Assembly: GCA_964390905.1 (NCBI GenBank)
Contig: CAYMLO010000007.1
Location: 1-64,000, forward strand
Origin: JAFGLZ01 sp964390905
GTDB lineage: Bacteria > Planctomycetota > Phycisphaerae > UBA1845 > JAFGLZ01
Reading direction: 5' to 3'
DNA: 64,000 nt
Shown here in pieces: positions 53,752 through 63,002 of the stretch (position 1 is the first letter of the stretch; each line of letters begins with the position of its first letter). A program made the position numbers and the translations under genes. Below the pieces are notes generated by a model. The model saw only the letters and a program-made list of their open reading frames with translations, was not told the DNA's origin and searched no databases.

Positions 53752-55230
53752 ATGGCGGGTCAGACAGATCAAGTCAGCAGCGACGTGCCTGCCGAAGGGC
53801 CTCAAACGGTCTCGGAGGTAGATAAGGAGAAGGCGCGCAAGTGGTTCAACCAGGCCCGCGTGGTGGGTGAGACCCGGAATTACGACTACGCGATTGAGTG
53901 CTACATCGGGGGGTTGGAGCTGTGGCCCGACGCGTTGAAGGAGGGGCATATGCCACTCCGCGCGATCGGCATGGCCCGGCGGCAGGCCAAAGGCAAGCCA
54001 GCCGGGTTGCGGCAGTCTCTCAAGCGCAAGACGACGGGCAAGAACCCCCTGCAGAACATGCTGAACGCCGAGTTCCTGCTGGCGATGGATCCGTTCAACC
54101 AGAACCATATGGAGCAGATGTTCGTCAACGCGAGCAAGGCCGACGTGCTTCCCGCGGCCAAGTGGATCGGCGACATTTACTTCGATGCGCTGCTGTCGGA
54201 GAAGAAGGTGGGGGCGGCCCGTCTGAGCAAGGTCAGCGGGGTCTTCGAGGAGCTGGGGGACAAGCTGGAGAGATCGGGTGATCCGGTGGGGGCCGTCAAC
54301 GCATACGAGAAGGCGCTCAAGGCCCTGGGCATCGCGCGGAACATGAAGCCGGACAGCGCCGAGTACTTCAACCGGATGACGGACCTGTCCGGGAAGCTGA
54401 CGATCTCGCGGGGCAAGTACAATCAGGACGGCACGTCGTTTCACGACTCGATGCAGGATCGCGAGAAGCAGGCCGAGCTGCACGATCGGGACCGTCTGGT
54501 CCAGGCAGGCGATCGGCTCAGCCAGTTGATCGACAGGGCCCGCAAGGATTACGAGGCCAACCCGGACGTTGCGAGCAAACTGACGGTGCTCGTGGACCAG
54601 TTGCTGAAGCGCGAGACCGAGGCGGACGACGTCGAGGCGGTCAAACTGCTGACCGAGAACTACGAGAGAACGAGGAACTACCAGTTTAAGATGCGGGCGG
54701 ACGACGTCCGCATGAGTCACTACCGGCGCCAGGCGCGGGTGCTTCGGGAGAGGCTGCGATCGGATCCGGAAGACGCGTCGCTGAAGGCCAAGGCGCAGAA
54801 GCTGGCGGACAAGGCGAGGCAGTTCGAGCTGGGGTGTTTCAAGGAACGGGTCGCCAACTACCCGACGGACCACCGGATCCGCTTCCGGTATGCCGAGTGT
54901 CTGTTTGGGGCAGGACAGTATGAGGAAGCCCTCCCCGAGTTCCAGATGGCCCGGATCGATCCGAAGAACCGTGCGGCGTGCAATCTGTACATCGGTCGGT
55001 GCTTCTTCCAGAACAAGCACTTCGGCCCGGCCGTCGACGTGCTCAAGCAACTGCAGGCGGGTCTGGAGAGCCTCGGGGACGACCTCAGCAAAGAGGTGAC
55101 CTACTGGCTGGGTCGTTCGTATGAGGGGGCGGGGAAGACCGGCGAGGCCCTGGAGAGCTATAATCAGATCATCCAGTGGGACTACAACTACATGGACGTC
55201 CGCAAGCGGATTGAGCAACTCCGCGAGTAG
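53752..55230 (+). CDS. TPR-repeat protein
   Basis: 492-residue cytoplasmic protein without a signal peptide. Tetratricopeptide-like helices are visible near the N-terminus (ARVVGETRNYDYAIECYIGGLELWP), centrally (RSGDPVGAVNAYEKALKALG) and at the C-terminus (FRYAECLFGAGQYEEALPEFQMARIDP, AACNLYIGRCFFQNKHFGPAVDVL, YEGAGKTGEALESYNQII). Between them lies a charged helical stretch (205-320). It probably scaffolds a protein complex; no partner is evident. It stands 33 bp before the S20 ribosomal protein gene and may be transcribed with it. The ATG at 53752 is preferred over a GTG two codons earlier; AGGTG lies just upstream. Confidence 0.8.
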   Translation: MAGQTDQVSSDVPAEGPQTVSEVDKEKARKWFNQARVVGETRNYDYAIECYIGGLELWPDALKEGHMPLRAIGMARRQAKGKPAGLRQSLKRKTTGKNPLQNMLNAEFLLAMDPFNQNHMEQMFVNASKADVLPAAKWIGDIYFDALLSEKKVGAARLSKVSGVFEELGDKLERSGDPVGAVNAYEKALKALGIARNMKPDSAEYFNRMTDLSGKLTISRGKYNQDGTSFHDSMQDREKQAELHDRDRLVQAGDRLSQLIDRARKDYEANPDVASKLTVLVDQLLKRETEADDVEAVKLLTENYERTRNYQFKMRADDVRMSHYRRQARVLRERLRSDPEDASLKAKAQKLADKARQFELGCFKERVANYPTDHRIRFRYAECLFGAGQYEEALPEFQMARIDPKNRAACNLYIGRCFFQNKHFGPAVDVLKQLQAGLESLGDDLSKEVTYWLGRSYEGAGKTGEALESYNQIIQWDYNYMDVRKRIEQLRE

Positions 55231-55263
55231 GGCAGTGGCAAGTTGCGTGTTGGGGAGTATGAC

Positions 55264-55539
55264 GTGGCACATTCGTTGTCGAGCAAGAAGCGGATTCGTC
55301 AGAACGAGAAGCGTCGGTTTCGCAACCGGGTTCGCAAGAGCCGGCTGAAGCGTCAGCGGCGTCACTTCCGGGAAGCGGTCGCGTCTGGTGACGCCGAGCA
55401 GGCGGAGACGGAACTGAGGAAGGTCCACAAGCTGGCAGATCAGGTGGCCGCCAAGGGGACGATCCACAAGAACGCAGCAGCCCGGATCAAGTCGCGGCTG
55501 CAGCGACGCTTGAATCGGCTCAGCGCGGCCAAGGCGTGA
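55264..55539 (+). CDS. rpsT: 30S ribosomal protein S20
   Basis: 91-residue, very basic, helical protein that binds 16S rRNA in the small subunit. The family pattern is clear: AHSLSSKKRIRQNEKRRFRN at the start, RKSRLKRQRRHFREAV, then KLADQVAAKGTIHKNAAARIKSRLQRRLN at the C-terminus. The GTG start at 55264 fits the family length and has GGGAG six bases upstream; the seven codons before it lack similarity. A short hairpin, GACGG/CCGTC (55538-55553), overlaps the stop codon but has no T-run. Confidence 0.95.
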   Translation: MAHSLSSKKRIRQNEKRRFRNRVRKSRLKRQRRHFREAVASGDAEQAETELRKVHKLADQVAAKGTIHKNAAARIKSRLQRRLNRLSAAKA

Positions 55540-55714
55540 CGGTTCGAGCCGTCCGGGTGGGGCCGCGAGCATCGTATAGGGCGATGCGGTCCGCTCGGAA
55601 GTGGCTTGATCAAGGACGGGGCAGTGGAATCCAGAACGGGCGGTGGTTGTAGCGCCGCCCGTTGTGCTTGCGCGGGGGCGACGCGTCGGGTCGTGGAGAT
55701 CGGAGGCCGGGCGA

Positions 55715-56302
55715 GTGACGGGTTTGGAGCCGGGGCGGCACGTTTCGCGTGGGGGGGTCAAGTTGGCTGCGGCACTGGAAGGTCTCGGCATCGAACCGGC
55801 CGGGAGGATCTGCGCAGATCTGGGGAGCAACGTCGGCGGATTTGTCCAATGTCTTGTCGCGCGCGGGGCGGCGAAAGTGTATGCCGTGGACACGGGGTAT
55901 GGCGTGCTGGACTACCAGCTCCGCAAAGACGATCGTGTCGTGGTGATGGAGCGGACCAACGCGATGCACGTCACGCTGGACGAACCGGTGGATCTGGTGA
56001 CGATCGACGTGGGTTGGACGCGGCAGCGCCACATCCTGCCTGCAGCCGTCAAGCTGCTGGGGCCTGGCGGGGAGATCCTGTCACTGGTGAAGCCGCACTA
56101 CGAGGCCCCGCCTGAATGGCTTCGTGGTGGGGTCTTGCCGCCAGAGAAGGTGCCGACGGTCGTGGCGACGGTGGCGGAGGGCGTGCGTGCGTTCGGCGTG
56201 GAGCTGGTCGGGCAGATGGACAGCCCCTTGCCGGGTCGGGCAGGCAATCGGGAGGCGTGGTTCAGGCTGCGGCGGCGGGGGGCTTTGCCTGGTCGAGGAT
56301 GA
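55715..56302 (+). CDS. TlyA/FtsJ-like rRNA methyltransferase lacking the S4 domain
   Basis: 195-residue SAM-dependent methyltransferase. RHVSRGGVKLAAALEGLGI, CADLGSNVGGFVQCLVARGA (SAM-binding loop), KVYAVDTGYGVLDYQLR, VVMERTNAMHV and LVTIDVGWT match the C-terminal part of TlyA, which 2'-O-methylates rRNA cytidines; LVKPHYEAPPEW is the late catalytic region. TlyA proteins normally carry an N-terminal S4 RNA-binding domain of about 60 residues; none is encoded here. The GTG start at 55715 is strongly supported by GGAGG eight bases upstream, and the frame upstream contains no S4-like sequence. RNA target recognition may therefore differ from TlyA. Confidence 0.82.
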   Translation: MTGLEPGRHVSRGGVKLAAALEGLGIEPAGRICADLGSNVGGFVQCLVARGAAKVYAVDTGYGVLDYQLRKDDRVVVMERTNAMHVTLDEPVDLVTIDVGWTRQRHILPAAVKLLGPGGEILSLVKPHYEAPPEWLRGGVLPPEKVPTVVATVAEGVRAFGVELVGQMDSPLPGRAGNREAWFRLRRRGALPGRG

Positions 56303-56346
56303 AGCGATTGCGGCGGTACCGTGCGTGCGATCGGGCTGGATTTGGG

Positions 56347-56374
56347 TTGCGTTCTGCGGCCCGTTGGTTACAAT
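56347..56374 (+). promoter_or_regulatory. likely gyrA promoter
   Basis: TACAAT (56369-56374) matches the -10 consensus in five of six bases; TTGCGT (56347-56352) sits 16 bases upstream as a weak -35 box. Initiation would fall near 56381, about 45 bases before the gyrA ATG. The site is in the only gap between the methyltransferase gene and gyrA, within a locally A/T-rich patch. Confidence 0.42.
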
Positions 56375-56426
56375 AACCCCCTGAATTTTCAGTGACTTAA
56401 GTGCTTTGCCTGCCAGGACGGTGCGC

Positions 56427-59135
56427 ATGAGCGACACGGAAGAACGGATCGAGAATCTGCCCATCACCAGCGAGATGCGGGACTCGTACCTGACCTACGC
56501 GATGAGCGTGATCATGGCCCGGGCGTTGCCGGACGTTCGGGACGGTCTCAAGCCGTCTCAGCGTCGGATCCTGGTTGCCATGAACGACCTGAACGTGGGC
56601 CCTCGGGCGGCGTTTCGCAAGTGCGCGAACATCGTGGGGGAGTGCATGGGGAACTACCACCCGCATGGGGAGGTGGTGATCTACCCGACGCTGGTTCGGA
56701 TGGGCCAGAGCTGGTCGATGCGTCACACGCTGGTGACGCCGCAGGGGAATTTCGGTTCGCTGGACGGAGATCCACCGGCGGCGATGCGGTACACGGAGGC
56801 GCGGATGGCCCCGCCTTCGGCGGAGATGTTGGCGGACCTGGAGTTGGACACGGTCGACTTCCAACCGAACTTCGACGATCGGACGACCGAGCCGGTGGTC
56901 CTGCCGAGCAAGTTCCCGAACCTGCTGGTAAACGGTTCGACGGGGATCGCGGTGGGGATGGCCACCAACCTGCCGCCGCACAACCTGGGCGAGGTGTGCG
57001 ACGCGGTGGTCATGCTCGTCGAGAACCCGAACGCCAGCGTCGACGAGCTGATGACGGTGCTTCCGGGCCCGGACTTCCCGACGGGCGCGACGATCTGCGG
57101 GCGTGGGGGAATCCGGGACCTGTACAAGACGGGTCGCGGGACGCTGCAGCTTCGGGCCAAGATGCACATCGAGGAGATGCGCGGCGGGCGTGAGATGATC
57201 GTGGTGGACGAGATCCCCTACCAGATCCTCAAGATCACGATCCTGGAGCGGATGGCTGAGGCGGTCAAATCGGGCAACATCCCGGACGTCGCGCACATCA
57301 ACGACGCGTCAGGTCGGAAGCACCCCTGCCGGATCGAGATCGAGCTGAAGAAGGACGCCAACCCGGAGGTGGTGAAGAACCAGTTGTATCAGCATACGTC
57401 GCTGCAGACGAACTTCACGGCGATGAACCTGGCATTGGTGCATCGTCAGCCGAGGACGTTGACGCTCAAGCAGCTTCTCGAGGAATTCATCGGGCATCGC
57501 AAGGACGTGATCCGTCGTCGGACGCGATGCCTGCTACAGCGTGCCAGCGAGCGGGCACACGTCCTGGAAGGCCTGATTCTGGCGGTGGGGGACATTGACG
57601 AGATCATCCAGATCATCCGGGGTTCGCCGGATCCGCCGACGGCCAAGACGCGGCTGATGGCCAAGGCGTTGCGGCTGACGGAGGCGGCGACGTTGCGTTC
57701 GCTGCTTCCCGAGGCGTTTGTTGCGCGAGCCGGTTCGGAGGATCAGTTCCTGACGGGCCCGCAGGCGGACGCGATCCTGTCGATGCAGTTGCAGCGTCTG
57801 ACGGGCCTGGAGATCGAGAAGCTTGCCCGGGAGTACGCGAAGCTCGCCGAGGAGATCGAGGGGTACGAGGCCATTCTTCGGGACGAGTCGCTGGTGTTGG
57901 ACATCATCCGGGAGGACATGTTCGAGCTGAAGGAGAAGTACGCCGACGCGCGTCGCACGGAGATCGGCCCGGCGATCGGCGAATTCCGAATGGAGGAGCT
58001 GATTGCCGAGGAGCAGGTGATCGTCTCGGTCACGAACGAGGGGTACGTGAAGCGAACGGCGATCGACGCCTACCGCAAGCAGGGCCGTGGGGGGAGGGGC
58101 GTGATCGGCGCGGAGAGCAAGGAAGGGGACTTCGTTCGCGACCTGTTTACGGCGAGCACGCACGACTACCTGCTGATCTTCACGAACCGCGGCCGGGTGT
58201 ACTGGCTGAAGGTCTATGACGTTCCGTCGATGTCGCGGACGAGCCGCGGGCGGTCGATCGCCAACCTGATCCGGATGCAGTCGAACGAGGAGCAGCGTGC
58301 GGTGCTTCCGGTTCGCCAGTTCGAGGAGCGATTCGTCTTTTTTGCGACGAGCAAGGGCATCGTCAAGAAGACGCCCCTTCAGGCGTTTAGCCGTCCGCGG
58401 CCGAGCGGGATCATCGCGCTGAAGCTCGACCCGGACGATCAGCTCATCGGGGCGGCGTTGACCGATGGGGACGATCACGTGCTGCTGGGCGCGCGGAATG
58501 GTTTGGCGATCCGGTTCCCGGAAGAGGACGTTCGAGCGATGGGTCGGTCGGCGCGCGGCGTCAAGGGGATGACGCTGTCCGGGGACGATCGGGTGGTGGA
58601 CATGGTGGTGCTCCGCCCGGAGGTGTCGTTGCTGACGGTGTGCGAGAAGGGGTACGGCAAGCGGACGGACATCGACGCGTACCGCATCACGCGACGGGGC
58701 GGGAAGGGGATCATCAACGTTCGTGTGACCGATCGGAACGGTCGTGTGGTGGCGCTCAAAGCGGCCGAGGACGATGACGAGCTGATGATCATCACGGCCA
58801 ACGGCATCATGCTTCGGACGGATTTGTCGGCGGTCCGTGAGATCGGTCGCGCGACGCAGGGGGTCCGGATGATCCGGGTGGACGAGGGGGACCGTGTGGC
58901 AGCGGTGGCCCGGATTGCTCGGGACAAGGAGGAGGAGCCCGACGAGCCGGAGGCCGAAGCCACCGCCAACCAGCAGGGCGACGAAATCGATTCCGGCTCG
59001 GCGCAGGCCCCCGAGGACGAGGCGAGCGATACGTCCCCAGACGCGGATCCGTCGGCTGGGGCACAGGGCGTATCGCACGAGGGCGAGACCCCGTCGGCCG
59101 ATTCGGAGGACAACGCCGATCCGCAGCACGCCTGA
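56427..59135 (+). CDS. gyrA: DNA gyrase subunit A
   Basis: 902-residue type II topoisomerase subunit that cuts and rejoins DNA and, with GyrB, introduces negative supercoils. DSYLTYAMSVIMARALPDVRDGLKP is the N-terminal signature; catalytic Tyr122 lies in AAMRYTE; the C-terminal beta-pinwheel starts with a GyrA-box (QGRGGRGV), which marks gyrase rather than topoisomerase IV. The C-terminal 75 residues are an acidic, low-complexity tail. At the quinolone-determining positions the protein has Val83 and Pro87 (GEVVIYPTLVRM) where E. coli has Ser83 and Asp87. The ATG at 56427 has AGGA eight bases upstream. gyrB is not nearby. Confidence 0.96.
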   Translation: MSDTEERIENLPITSEMRDSYLTYAMSVIMARALPDVRDGLKPSQRRILVAMNDLNVGPRAAFRKCANIVGECMGNYHPHGEVVIYPTLVRMGQSWSMRHTLVTPQGNFGSLDGDPPAAMRYTEARMAPPSAEMLADLELDTVDFQPNFDDRTTEPVVLPSKFPNLLVNGSTGIAVGMATNLPPHNLGEVCDAVVMLVENPNASVDELMTVLPGPDFPTGATICGRGGIRDLYKTGRGTLQLRAKMHIEEMRGGREMIVVDEIPYQILKITILERMAEAVKSGNIPDVAHINDASGRKHPCRIEIELKKDANPEVVKNQLYQHTSLQTNFTAMNLALVHRQPRTLTLKQLLEEFIGHRKDVIRRRTRCLLQRASERAHVLEGLILAVGDIDEIIQIIRGSPDPPTAKTRLMAKALRLTEAATLRSLLPEAFVARAGSEDQFLTGPQADAILSMQLQRLTGLEIEKLAREYAKLAEEIEGYEAILRDESLVLDIIREDMFELKEKYADARRTEIGPAIGEFRMEELIAEEQVIVSVTNEGYVKRTAIDAYRKQGRGGRGVIGAESKEGDFVRDLFTASTHDYLLIFTNRGRVYWLKVYDVPSMSRTSRGRSIANLIRMQSNEEQRAVLPVRQFEERFVFFATSKGIVKKTPLQAFSRPRPSGIIALKLDPDDQLIGAALTDGDDHVLLGARNGLAIRFPEEDVRAMGRSARGVKGMTLSGDDRVVDMVVLRPEVSLLTVCEKGYGKRTDIDAYRITRRGGKGIINVRVTDRNGRVVALKAAEDDDELMIITANGIMLRTDLSAVREIGRATQGVRMIRVDEGDRVAAVARIARDKEEEPDEPEAEATANQQGDEIDSGSAQAPEDEASDTSPDADPSAGAQGVSHEGETPSADSEDNADPQHA

Positions 59136-59182
59136 GGACGGACGGGTGTTGTTCCGGCTGCCGCGCTCGGGGGCGGTCTGGA

Positions 59183-61528
59183 TTACTTCGGTTGTGATTG
59201 TGCTGGCCGGCGTTGCCACTTGGCCAGGTAGGCGGCGGCCAGGTCGCGCACGAGGGGGTCGGGGTCACTTCTGGCCGTTCGCCTCGCCACGGTTTGGAAC
59301 ACGGGGCCTTGCTTTTCGGCAAGGAGCCAGACGGTCATCATCCTTGCAAGCCAGTCTTCGTCAGATAACCCGCCGGAGAGTTTCCTGATCATCGGGTTGG
59401 TGAGCTTGACGTAGCGGCAAGACTCGATGAGGCGCGCGCGAATGACAGGGTGACGGTCCCGTCGCATGGCGGCGTTGATCAGCGCGTCGGCTACTGATGG
59501 CTCATCGATGGACGTGACGTCGTATCCGAGCCGTCGGTCTCGTTTGGCCTGGGACTCGGCGAGGAGGGACGCCAGGACGGCGCCTGCGCGGATGGCCTGG
59601 CCTGGCGGGCCGGAGTTCATGACGAGCTTCAGGTTGGCGATGGCGCTCTGCGAGGCGTCGGCGGCGCGTCTCATCGTCCTGGATGTGGGTGCAGCCAGGC
59701 CGCCGAGACGATGGGTCCACTCGCCCTTCGCGGACCGCACGGGGTCGAGGATTCCGCCGATGACGACCTCTTGGGCGGCCTGGGGGGTGGTCCTCATCGC
59801 TTCCCGCAACGGGCCGATGTCGATGGTCTGAATCAGGCGAACGGACTGGCCCGGGCTCAGGACGGGCGTCCGTTCGAGGTCGACGATGAGGTAACGGGCG
59901 AACTGTCGAGCGCGGTCGCCAGAGGTCGTGACCGAGACGAGCACTTGCGGCGACAGCATCATCTGGTGGCCGAGGGTGATGCTGAAGGGCCCGACGTTGG
60001 TCAGCTGGAACAGGACGTACCAGGGCTCCGCTGGGACGAGATGAGGTTGCACAAAGCGCAGGGAGAGCTTCAGGAACTTGTCAGGCTTCTTGTAGTACTC
60101 GAGCGGTGTTCGGTCGAAATCGGCAAGGAGCTTGCGGATGCTGGGATAGTCAGGGACGGGCGGGACGGTCAGGCCGTTGGCCTGGAGCATCTGTGCGATC
60201 TCGTCGTAAGCGACGCCGGAGCTACGCAATTTGGCGGCTTGGAGGAGGACGGGGGCCGCGCGGTGAGCGCGTTTGGTGGCGAGGTAGACGCGGGCCAGCC
60301 CGACGGCGGCCATCTGGTCAGTGGCGGCCAGGTCCTTCAGAACGCGTTCGGCTTCGGGGAGGTCGTTCTTGGCGATGGCCGCGAAGCCGTAGGCGCGTCG
60401 GGCGTCCTTTGAGGGATTCGGGTGGTCCATGGCGATCTTGGCGAGGCGCATGGCCTGGTCGGGTTGTGGGTCGTAGAGGGCGTAGAACCAGGCCATCTCG
60501 GTGGCGAGGTCGACGTCGCGTGTCTTGACGACGCGGTCGGTGAGGCCGCGGTAGTGTTCGCCGATGGCCCGAATCTGTGCAAGGGCGAGCTCTCCCCGGC
60601 GGAGCTTCCGCAGGACGTGGACCATGAGGAGTCGGGCGGGGACGTGCCCGGGCTCGAGGCGAATGGCTTGGGCGCAGTCCTTGAGTGCGGCCTCCAGGTC
60701 GCCCGCGGCGGCGCGGCTTTGGGCCAGGTCGAAGAAGCGTTCGGCGGGCGGGTCCTTGCCGGGATTGGCGGCCCGGTGGACGTTGAGGGCGTAGGTAAAC
60801 CAGAACTGCGCCTGTGAGTGCAGCGAGAGGCCGTCCAGCAGGTTGGCGAGCTGCCAGACGAGATTGATCTGCATGGGATTGGCGGCGATCAGCCGGAGGG
60901 CTACGCGGACCCGGTCCTCCCGATCGTCCGGTGTGGTCAGGATCTGGTAGGCGAGCTGGCTTGCCGCAACGTTGCAGGGGGCAAGCTCCAGCGCGGTCTG
61001 GATGTGCTTTCGAGCTTCGGGGCGATTGCTTTGGGTCAGTGCGATCTCGGCGAGGCGGCGATGGGCGTCGCCGGCGATAAGGGGCAGACCTCCCGCTTCA
61101 GAGAGCTGCTTCTGGATGAAGCGCTGGCGGTCCTCGATGGTCTGGAGGGATCTGACGGTTAGACCGATCCATCGCAACCTGGCGGCGATGTCGGTGGGGT
61201 CTCGCTGGACGTAGTGCTGGAGCTCGGCAAGTGCGGTCTCGGGCTCACCGACATCTTCGAGGATGTCAGACTGCCATCGACGGGGCTCGGGGGCGTTGGG
61301 TTCGAGGCGGGCAGCGGCCCGCATCAACGTCAGGACGATCTGGATATCGTGGGGGGCTGGCCGGCCTTGCAGGCCATGGCCGTGATCGCGCGCCAGGTCA
61401 ACGAGCCACTTGGCTGGAGATCGGATCAGCGGTTGCTCAGCGGGCTGGGTGGCCTGCTGCGCAGCAAGCGGGAGCCCAAGTGCGAGGCAAGCGGATACAG
61501 CGCGAAGTGACCCTGCCACATCGAGCAT
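59183..61528 (-). CDS. large secreted TPR protein with HEAT-like C-terminus
   Basis: 781 residues with a signal peptide (AVSACLALGLPLAAQ). Tetratricopeptide-type helix pairs run from about 90 to 460 (EPETALAELQHYVQRDPTD, AAAGDLEAALKDCAQAIRLEPGH, ARVYLATKRAHRAAPVLLQA). A beta-rich segment (500-620; FKLSLRF-like pattern around EPWYVLFQLTNVGPFSITLG) follows, and the C-terminal 130 residues resemble HEAT-like repeats (RHPVIRARLIESCRYVKL, LVRDLAAAYLAKW). It is probably a periplasmic scaffold; no enzymatic motif was found. It is convergent with gyrA and divergent from the phage terminase gene. Confidence 0.8.
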   Translation of the reverse strand: MLDVAGSLRAVSACLALGLPLAAQQATQPAEQPLIRSPAKWLVDLARDHGHGLQGRPAPHDIQIVLTLMRAAARLEPNAPEPRRWQSDILEDVGEPETALAELQHYVQRDPTDIAARLRWIGLTVRSLQTIEDRQRFIQKQLSEAGGLPLIAGDAHRRLAEIALTQSNRPEARKHIQTALELAPCNVAASQLAYQILTTPDDREDRVRVALRLIAANPMQINLVWQLANLLDGLSLHSQAQFWFTYALNVHRAANPGKDPPAERFFDLAQSRAAAGDLEAALKDCAQAIRLEPGHVPARLLMVHVLRKLRRGELALAQIRAIGEHYRGLTDRVVKTRDVDLATEMAWFYALYDPQPDQAMRLAKIAMDHPNPSKDARRAYGFAAIAKNDLPEAERVLKDLAATDQMAAVGLARVYLATKRAHRAAPVLLQAAKLRSSGVAYDEIAQMLQANGLTVPPVPDYPSIRKLLADFDRTPLEYYKKPDKFLKLSLRFVQPHLVPAEPWYVLFQLTNVGPFSITLGHQMMLSPQVLVSVTTSGDRARQFARYLIVDLERTPVLSPGQSVRLIQTIDIGPLREAMRTTPQAAQEVVIGGILDPVRSAKGEWTHRLGGLAAPTSRTMRRAADASQSAIANLKLVMNSGPPGQAIRAGAVLASLLAESQAKRDRRLGYDVTSIDEPSVADALINAAMRRDRHPVIRARLIESCRYVKLTNPMIRKLSGGLSDEDWLARMMTVWLLAEKQGPVFQTVARRTARSDPDPLVRDLAAAYLAKWQRRPAQSQPK

Positions 61529-61667
61529 GCGGCTTTTCTATCTTCTCGCGGTGGGGAGTTCAAGACCATGGATGTTCGAGTGGGGGGCGGCTGGGGGCGG
61601 GCGCCCGCCACGTTATGTGTGAAGGACCGAAAGCGCGTGGAGCTGCGCGCGGAGGGCAGTGGGCCCC

Positions 61668-63002
61668 ATGTGTTTGGAGAGGCCGTCCAAGATCGATGAG
61701 ACGTTGGCTGAGGGGATGCCGGCGGTAGGTCTGTTGCCGTATCAGCGGTCAATAGTGGCTTCGCGGGCGCGTTTCGTATGGGCCAACTGGTCGCGACAGG
61801 TTGGCAAGAGCTTCGCCTTCTCGCTTCGGCGTGTCGTTCGCGGGCTGCTTCGGGGACGGTCGCAGTTGCTGCTGTCCGCGAGCGAGCGGCAGAGCCGGGA
61901 ATTGATGGAGAAGGTGAGTTTGCACTGTCGGGCGCTTCGTCTCGCGACGGGTTGGTCGCGTCAGATGTGGCGGGACACGAGCGTCCGGCAGTTGGAGGCA
62001 TCGCTACCGAACGGGGTGCGTGTCATCGGTCTGCCGGCCAATCCGCAGACGGTTCGGGGGTTCTGCGGGGACGTGTTTTTGGACGAGTTCGCGATGCACC
62101 GGGACGATCGGGCCATTTGGGCCGCGATCTTCCCGACGATCCTGCGTGGGGACGGCGAGCTGGACGTCGCGAGCACGCCGAAGGGGATGAAGAACCTTTT
62201 CTATGAGTTGGGCCAGAACAACCGGTTCGTCCGGTCGACGGTGACGATCTTCGACGCCGTCCGCGAGGGGCTTGACGTGGACGTCGAGGCGCTCCGGTTG
62301 GCGATGAGGGACGAGGAGCTGTTCCGACAGGAGTTCGGCTGCGAGTTCCTCGACGAGGTAACGGCGTTCTTGACGTACGAACAGATTGCCCGGTGCGAGG
62401 ACGCGTCGTTGCCGCGAGCGCTGGACTTAGCTGCGCTTCGTAAGGAAGGCGGGGAGCTGGCGGTCGGGGTCGACGTTGGCCGGAAACGAGATCTGACGGT
62501 GATCTGGGTCCTTCGACGCGACGATGACGCCCTGGTGACGCGGGGGCTGGTGGAGTTGTCAAACGCGCCGTTTTCAGAGCAGGAGGCGCGATTGCGGGAG
62601 GTCCTCTCGGTGCCGGCCGTTCGGCGGTGCTGCATGGATTCGACGGGGTTGGGGATGCAGCTGGCGGAGACGGCGGTGGCGGCGTTCGGGGAGGATCGTG
62701 TGGAGGCGGTGACGTTCACGGCACCGACGAAGACGGATTTGGCGGGGCGGCTTCGTGTGCTGGTGGAGTCCGGCCGGATTCGGATTCCGTCCGACCCGGA
62801 CATCCGCAACGACTGGCACGCGGTCCGGCGTTCGATCGGGAGGAGCGGACAGGTTCGTTTCGAGGCGGATCGGAACGTGGCGGGTCATGCGGACAGATTC
62901 TGGTCGGCGGCGTTGGCGGTCCGCGCGGCGAGGTGCGCGTCTGGTCCGGTGGCGTATCTGTCGGAAGGTCGATTGACGTTCGCGCGAACGGGAGTGTGGT
63001 GA
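61668..63002 (+). CDS. phage terminase large subunit (Mu gp28-like)
   Basis: 444-residue DNA-packaging motor. ATPase part: ANWSRQVGKSFAFSL is the Walker A segment, GDVFLDEFAMHRDD the Walker B with catalytic acid, DVASTPKGMKNLFYEL the coupling region. Nuclease part: AVGVDVGRKRDLTVIWVL and CCMDSTGLGMQLAE give the expected acidic residues, with a later Asp in the GHADRFWSAALAV segment. It cuts and pumps DNA into phage heads. Its stop overlaps the ATG of the portal gene by 1 bp, the gp28-gp29 order of Mu-like phages. No small terminase or regulatory phage gene precedes it. The ATG at 61668 is preferred; a GTG three codons earlier is an alternative. Confidence 0.85.
   Translation: MCLERPSKIDETLAEGMPAVGLLPYQRSIVASRARFVWANWSRQVGKSFAFSLRRVVRGLLRGRSQLLLSASERQSRELMEKVSLHCRALRLATGWSRQMWRDTSVRQLEASLPNGVRVIGLPANPQTVRGFCGDVFLDEFAMHRDDRAIWAAIFPTILRGDGELDVASTPKGMKNLFYELGQNNRFVRSTVTIFDAVREGLDVDVEALRLAMRDEELFRQEFGCEFLDEVTAFLTYEQIARCEDASLPRALDLAALRKEGGELAVGVDVGRKRDLTVIWVLRRDDDALVTRGLVELSNAPFSEQEARLREVLSVPAVRRCCMDSTGLGMQLAETAVAAFGEDRVEAVTFTAPTKTDLAGRLRVLVESGRIRIPSDPDIRNDWHAVRRSIGRSGQVRFEADRNVAGHADRFWSAALAVRAARCASGPVAYLSEGRLTFARTGVW

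Noticed and set aside
57534..59219. 561-codon minus-strand open frame opposite gyrA
   Set aside because: gyrA is certain on the plus strand, so this is an antisense shadow of the GC-rich third positions.
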